Part shown: in pieces, positions 4,883 through 8,555 of the stretch
Position numbering within the stretch: position 1 is the stretch's first letter
Layout: each line of letters opens with the position of its first letter
Source: DASZZX01 sp036260415
GTDB lineage: Bacteria; Actinomycetota; Nitriliruptoria; Nitriliruptorales; JAHWKO01
Length of the DNA stretch: 8,555 bases
Direction: 5' to 3'
NCBI GenBank assembly: GCA_036260415.1
Contig: DASZZX010000174.1
Location: forward strand, 1-8,555
Translations under genes and position numbers: made by a program
The notes under the pieces: model-generated
The model's input: only the letters and a program-made list of their open reading frames with translations
What the model was told of the DNA's origin: nothing
The model's database searches: none

Positions 4883-7390
4883 GTGCAGACCAACAAGCAG
4901 CTGGTGGTCGTCGAGTCGCCCACCAAGGCCAAGACGATCGAGCGGTACCTGGGCCAGGGGTACCGCGTGGTGGCGTCGTACGGCCACATCCGTGACCTGC
5001 CCAAGTCGGACTTCGCTGTCGAGGTGGACGACGGCGGGGCGCACCTGACGTACGAGGTCCCGCGCGGCTCGCAGAAGCACGTCAGCCGGCTGCGCAAGGA
5101 GGCGAAGGGCGCGCAGCGGGTGTGGCTCGCGCTGGACCTCGACCGTGAAGGCGAGGCGATCGCCTGGCACGTGGCGGAGGTCCTCGGCCTGGATGAGGGG
5201 CAGGCCAACCGGGTCGTGTTCGACGAGATCACCCGTGAGGCGATCCAGGCCGCCTTCGCCAACCCCCGCCCGATCAACCTCGACCTGGTCGACGCCCAAC
5301 AGGCGCGGCGCGCGGTCGACCGTATCGTCGGCTACCGCCTGTCGCCGGTCCTGTGGCGGACCGTGGCCACGGGCATCTCGGCCGGGCGGGTCCAGTCGGT
5401 CGCGTTGCGGATCATCGTCGACCGTGAGAACGAGATCCGGGCCTTCGTCGAGCGCGAGTACTGGAGCTTCGAGGGCAGCTTCTCGCCGCGCGACGACCGC
5501 ACCCACCCGCCGGTGGCGGCCTCCCTGCACGCCGTCGACCAGCGGCGGCTGGCGACCCCCCGCGACCTCGAACGCGCGGCCGAGTCGGATCGCAAGGACG
5601 AGTCCGACTACCTGCTGGTCGCCGACGAGGACCAGGCAGCCGCGCTGCGGGCGCGCATCGACGCGGTGGACAGCTGGACCGTCGGGGAGGTGCGGCGCTC
5701 GGAGACGCGCCGCAACCCCGCCCCGCCGTTCACGACCTCCACCCTGCAGCAGGAGGCGGCCCGCAAGCTCGGTTTCAGCGCCAAACGCACCATGACCGTG
5801 GCGCAGCAGCTGTACGAGGGGATCGACCTGCGGGGAGAGGAGGGTCAGGTCGGGCTGATCACCTACATGCGGACCGACTCCGTGAACCTGTCGGACGTGG
5901 CCCTGCGCGAGCTGAACGCGCTGGTGGGCGAGCGCTTCGGCGCGCGTTACGCCTTGGAGCAGCCACGCCGCCACCGCACCAAGCAGCAGCGTGCGCAGGA
6001 GGCGCACGAGGCGATCCGACCCACCTCCGCCCGCCGCACACCAGAGTCGCTACGTGGCCAGCTCGACCGCGACCAGCACCGCCTGTACGAGCTGATCTGG
6101 AGGCGGACGGTCGCCACCCAGATGGCGGCCGCGGTGATGGACCGTGTGTCGGCCGACATCGAGGGCGGCCATCAGGGCGAGCGCTACATGTTCCGCGCCA
6201 CCGGCCAGGTCATCAGGTTCGACGGCTTCATCGCCGTGTACCAGGAGGGTCGCGACGACGACGACCGCGACGACGCGGACGGCGCGGGCGAGGGCGCACT
6301 GCCCGATCTCGAGCAGGGGCAGGTGCTGTCCCTGGACGAGCTCGTCCCCGGCCAGCACTTCACCCAGCCCCCGCCGCGCTTCACCGAGGCCTCGCTGGTC
6401 AAGACCCTGGAAGCCGACGGCATCGGCCGTCCCTCCACCTACGCGTCGATCATCTCCACGCTGCTGACCCGCGAGTACGTTCGGCTCGACAACCGCCGGT
6501 TCGTGCCCACCCCGCTCGGCGAGGTCGTGACCGCCTTCCTCAAGGCGCACTTCGGCGAGGTGGTCGACGTGGGCTTCACCGCGCGTATGGAGGAGGAGCT
6601 GGACGAGATCGCCGGAGGCGAGGAGCGGTGGGGCGCGATGGTGCACCAGTTCCTCAGCGAGGTGGACGACTGGGTGAGAGAGCGCAAGCCGGAACGGCCA
6701 CGGCTGCCGCTCGTGCCGCCCGCCGAGTGCCCCGAGTGCGGCGCCGCCATGGAGAAGGTGTTCTCCGGCAAGTCCAAGCAGTGGTTCGCGTCGTGCAGTC
6801 GCTGGCCGGACTGCGAGGGCACCCTGCCGCTGGACGAGGCCGGCCGTGTGACCGAACCCGACCCTGAACCGGAGCCCGACCCCCGGGTGCGCTGCCCCGA
6901 GTGCGGCAAGCCGATGGTCCGCCGCACCGGCAGGTTCGGGGCGTTCTACGGCTGCGTCGACTACCCGTCGTGCAAGGGCATCGTGAACGTGGCCCAGCGC
7001 ACTCCGTTCGCCTGTCCCAAATGCGGCGAAGGCCGGCTGGACCTACGCACCAGCCGGTACGGCAAGCCGTTCGTTGGGTGCAGCCGGTATCCCGACTGCG
7101 ACTTCGCCATCTGGAGCGTGCCACTGCGCGACCCCTGCCCCCACTGCGGCGCCCCGCTGAAGCCACCGCCGAAGAACCGCAAGCGGCCGATCGCCACCTG
7201 CGCCAACCCCGACGATCCGCACAAGGTCGAGCTCGATGACTTCGAGCAGCCGCGGGTAGTCACCGTGGCCGCCGTGGCGGGCACCGAGGGGCTCGACCCG
7301 GACCTCCCCGGCTACGAGGGCGCCAGTTGGGACGACCTCGCCGACGACGGCACGGTCGACCAGCCGGTGCCGCAGGCGCAGGCAGGTTGA
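4883..7390 (+). CDS. topA: DNA topoisomerase I (type IA) with C-terminal zinc ribbons
   Basis: The 835-residue enzyme relaxes negative supercoils by breaking and rejoining one DNA strand. The Toprim domain opens with LVVVESPTKAKTI (residues 7-19; Glu11 catalytic) and holds the metal triad Asp85, Asp87, Glu89 in DLDREGE. The core includes PPFTTSTLQQEA (281-292), the active-site Tyr328 in GLITYMRTDS, and GIGRPSTYASII (513-524). An acidic Asp-rich stretch near 457-467 is a likely loop. The tail has three complete four-cysteine ribbons (C616/C619/C638/C644; C671/C674/C691/C697; C711/C714/C733/C739). A fourth has only C752, C755 and C773, with His780 as a possible replacement. As I recall, TopA of Streptomyces and Mycobacterium lacks such ribbons, so this is a lineage clue. 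GTG 4883 is the first start in the frame. The gene is divergent from hppA. Confidence 0.97.
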   Translation: MQTNKQLVVVESPTKAKTIERYLGQGYRVVASYGHIRDLPKSDFAVEVDDGGAHLTYEVPRGSQKHVSRLRKEAKGAQRVWLALDLDREGEAIAWHVAEVLGLDEGQANRVVFDEITREAIQAAFANPRPINLDLVDAQQARRAVDRIVGYRLSPVLWRTVATGISAGRVQSVALRIIVDRENEIRAFVEREYWSFEGSFSPRDDRTHPPVAASLHAVDQRRLATPRDLERAAESDRKDESDYLLVADEDQAAALRARIDAVDSWTVGEVRRSETRRNPAPPFTTSTLQQEAARKLGFSAKRTMTVAQQLYEGIDLRGEEGQVGLITYMRTDSVNLSDVALRELNALVGERFGARYALEQPRRHRTKQQRAQEAHEAIRPTSARRTPESLRGQLDRDQHRLYELIWRRTVATQMAAAVMDRVSADIEGGHQGERYMFRATGQVIRFDGFIAVYQEGRDDDDRDDADGAGEGALPDLEQGQVLSLDELVPGQHFTQPPPRFTEASLVKTLEADGIGRPSTYASIISTLLTREYVRLDNRRFVPTPLGEVVTAFLKAHFGEVVDVGFTARMEEELDEIAGGEERWGAMVHQFLSEVDDWVRERKPERPRLPLVPPAECPECGAAMEKVFSGKSKQWFASCSRWPDCEGTLPLDEAGRVTEPDPEPEPDPRVRCPECGKPMVRRTGRFGAFYGCVDYPSCKGIVNVAQRTPFACPKCGEGRLDLRTSRYGKPFVGCSRYPDCDFAIWSVPLRDPCPHCGAPLKPPPKNRKRPIATCANPDDPHKVELDDFEQPRVVTVAAVAGTEGLDPDLPGYEGASWDDLADDGTVDQPVPQAQAG

Positions 7391-7407
7391 GCGAAGGTCG
7401 CCCGGCG

Positions 7408-7423
7408 CGTCGCCGTGGCGACG
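7408..7423 (+). terminator. Possible hairpin terminator after topA
   Basis: CGTCGC (7408-7413) pairs with GCGACG (7418-7423) around a CGTG loop, 17 bases past the topA stop. The position suits a terminator, but there is no T-run after it, as is often the case in GC-rich actinobacteria. It could also be a pause or an mRNA-stabilising hairpin. Confidence 0.4.
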
Positions 7424-7452
7424 GCCCGCGATCGGCTCCGGCCTGCGCTGGA

Positions 7453-7458
7453 TAGCAT
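7453..7458 (+). promoter_or_regulatory. Candidate -10 box of the MFS transporter gene
   Basis: TAGCAT fits TANNNT and would start transcription near 7465, about 33 bases before the proposed TTG start at 7498. No good -35 is seen at the usual spacing. Its place between the topA hairpin and the next gene supports the idea. Confidence 0.3.
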
Positions 7459-7497
7459 CCGCGGCCACGGGGCGGACGACCGATCGGGCGGGAGAGC

Positions 7498-8555
7498 TTG
7501 GCGACACACGGCCCCGGCGCTAGGCGGGACGCGGGAACGGGCCTCATCCCGGGGCTCCGCGGCGCGCAACGTTCCGCGTACGTGGCGCTGTTGTCCGACG
7601 CCCAGTACCGCCGCTACTTCCTCGCCACGTTCACCTCGAGCCTGGGCGACTGGGTGGGCGTGCTGGCCATCTTGGCGCTCACCGAGACCGTGCTGGGACG
7701 CGCGTCGCGGGCCGCCGCGTTCGCGCTGTCCGGCGTGATGGTGGCCCGCATCCTCCCCGTGCTGCTCTTCGGCCCGGTCGCCGGCGTCTACGCCGACCGT
7801 TGGGACCGCAAGCGCACGCTGGTCATGACCGACCTCGGCCGCGGCCTGCTGATGGCGGTGATCCCGTTCTCGCAGGACTTCCTGCAACTGTTCGTGGCGT
7901 CGTTCGTGGTCGAGGTGCTGTCGATGCTGTTCGCGCCCGCCAAGGAGGCGACCCTGCCCAACCTCGTCCCGCGCGAGCGGTTGGTGCAGGCCAACCAGAT
8001 GACGTTGATCGTGACCTACGGGACGCTGCCGCTCGGCGGCGTGCTGTTCGCCGCGTTCGTGGGGCTGGGCGGGCTCCTGCCCACGTTCCAGCTGGTGCAG
8101 GGGCGCCCCGAGGCCGTGGCCATCTGGGCCAACGCACTGACCTTCGTGGCGTCGGCCGTACTGTTCGGGCGGATGCGGTTCCCGTCTCGGGAAGCGACCA
8201 CGACCGACAGTGGACACGTGCCGGGGAGCCGGGCCTGGGATGAGCTGAAGGAGGGCTTCCGGTTCATCGCCGAACACCGAGGGGTGCGGGCCCTCATCGT
8301 CGGGGTGATGGCGGCGGCGCTGGCGGCCGGGGCGCTGTTCGCGGTGGCGAAGCTGTTCGTCAGCGTGGTGGGGTCGGGACAGTCGGGGTTCGGCCTGCTG
8401 GTCGCGGTGGTCGGCGCCGGGATGCTGACCGGCCTCGTCTCCGCCGTGCCGCTGGGGCACCGGTTCGGGACCCACCGGCTGTTCGGCCCCGGCATCGGTC
8501 TGGGCGCTCTGCTGGCGATCGTGACGGCGTTCATGCCCAACCTCACGCTCGCGTC
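7498..8555 (+). CDS. Major facilitator superfamily transporter, cut by the window edge
   Basis: The 352 visible residues form the first nine or so helices of a 12-helix MFS carrier resembling the MFS_3 (EntS-like, DHA3) exporters. Helix 1 begins near YFLATF (residue 40). The loop between helices 2 and 3 carries the signature GVYADRWDRKR (96-106, with Asp100 and the basic RKR). A polar central loop (about 228-262, ending GFRFIAEHRGVRAL) separates the two halves. The frame opens after a stop at 7453-7455. TTG 7498 follows GGAGAG, but with spacing of only a few bases; GTG 7582 is the alternative and would drop a 28-residue Gly/Arg-rich leader while keeping SDAQYRRYF. The substrate is unknown. 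In some actinobacteria an MFS half precedes, or is fused to, thymidylate kinase just after topA; whether that holds here lies beyond the window. Confidence 0.88.
   Translation, partial: MATHGPGARRDAGTGLIPGLRGAQRSAYVALLSDAQYRRYFLATFTSSLGDWVGVLAILALTETVLGRASRAAAFALSGVMVARILPVLLFGPVAGVYADRWDRKRTLVMTDLGRGLLMAVIPFSQDFLQLFVASFVVEVLSMLFAPAKEATLPNLVPRERLVQANQMTLIVTYGTLPLGGVLFAAFVGLGGLLPTFQLVQGRPEAVAIWANALTFVASAVLFGRMRFPSREATTTDSGHVPGSRAWDELKEGFRFIAEHRGVRALIVGVMAAALAAGALFAVAKLFVSVVGSGQSGFGLLVAVVGAGMLTGLVSAVPLGHRFGTHRLFGPGIGLGALLAIVTAFMPNLTLA

Noticed and set aside
4483..5277. N-terminal extension of the membrane pyrophosphatase upstream of GTG 4482
   Set aside because: The extension runs opposite topA and through the promoter region, is Arg/Pro-rich, and would put a long polar tail before the first helix. 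A GGAGG ribosome binding site supports the internal GTG.
4010..6007. A minus-strand frame open for 665 codons opposite topA and into hppA
   Set aside because: It is antisense to the strongly conserved TopA core and then out of frame within hppA. The product is low-complexity and has no recognisable domain.
6250..6290. GAC-rich repeat tract in topA as a microsatellite or phase-variable repeat
   Set aside because: The codons are imperfect and encode an Asp-rich loop of a kind common in TopA proteins; the frame is intact on both sides.

Overview
The window is ordinary, chromosome-like DNA from a very GC-rich bacterium, most likely an actinomycete-type lineage. GTG and TTG starts are common, wobble positions are almost all G or C, and the hppA / topA neighbourhood recalls the one I remember from Streptomyces. 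Two traits argue against a Streptomyces- or Mycobacterium-type organism. TopA carries C-terminal zinc ribbons, which the TopA of those groups lacks, and the membrane pyrophosphatase has the residue typical of potassium-dependent enzymes. A deep-branching actinobacterial class is a reasonable guess, but the sequence alone does not settle it. I see no mobile element, CRISPR array, tRNA, rRNA, integrase or phage gene.

Layout, left to right. On the minus strand (1-691) are a lipoprotein gene and, overlapping its stop by four bases, the first codons of another membrane or exported protein that runs off the left edge. After a divergent 257-bp promoter region come two plus-strand genes for class I SAM-dependent methyltransferases (949-1575 and 1588-2286), 12 bp apart. 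They meet tail to tail with hppA (2416-4482, minus), an ion-pumping membrane pyrophosphatase. A 400-bp spacer (4483-4882) separates hppA from the divergent topA gene (4883-7390, plus), DNA topoisomerase I. After a short gap with a hairpin, an MFS transporter gene begins (7498) and runs off the right edge.

How the genes relate: hppA and topA are housekeeping genes for energy coupling and PPi removal, and for DNA supercoiling; they share a control region but not a pathway. The methyltransferase substrates cannot be told from sequence. The most interesting non-coding region is the hppA/topA spacer. It holds candidate promoters facing both ways, several perfect inverted repeats, and five copies of the heptamer CGTGCGG (both orientations); I found only one other copy in the window, inside a gene. 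Several genes also have a TANNNT hexamer shortly upstream. I found no clear novel system; the findings are modest leads.
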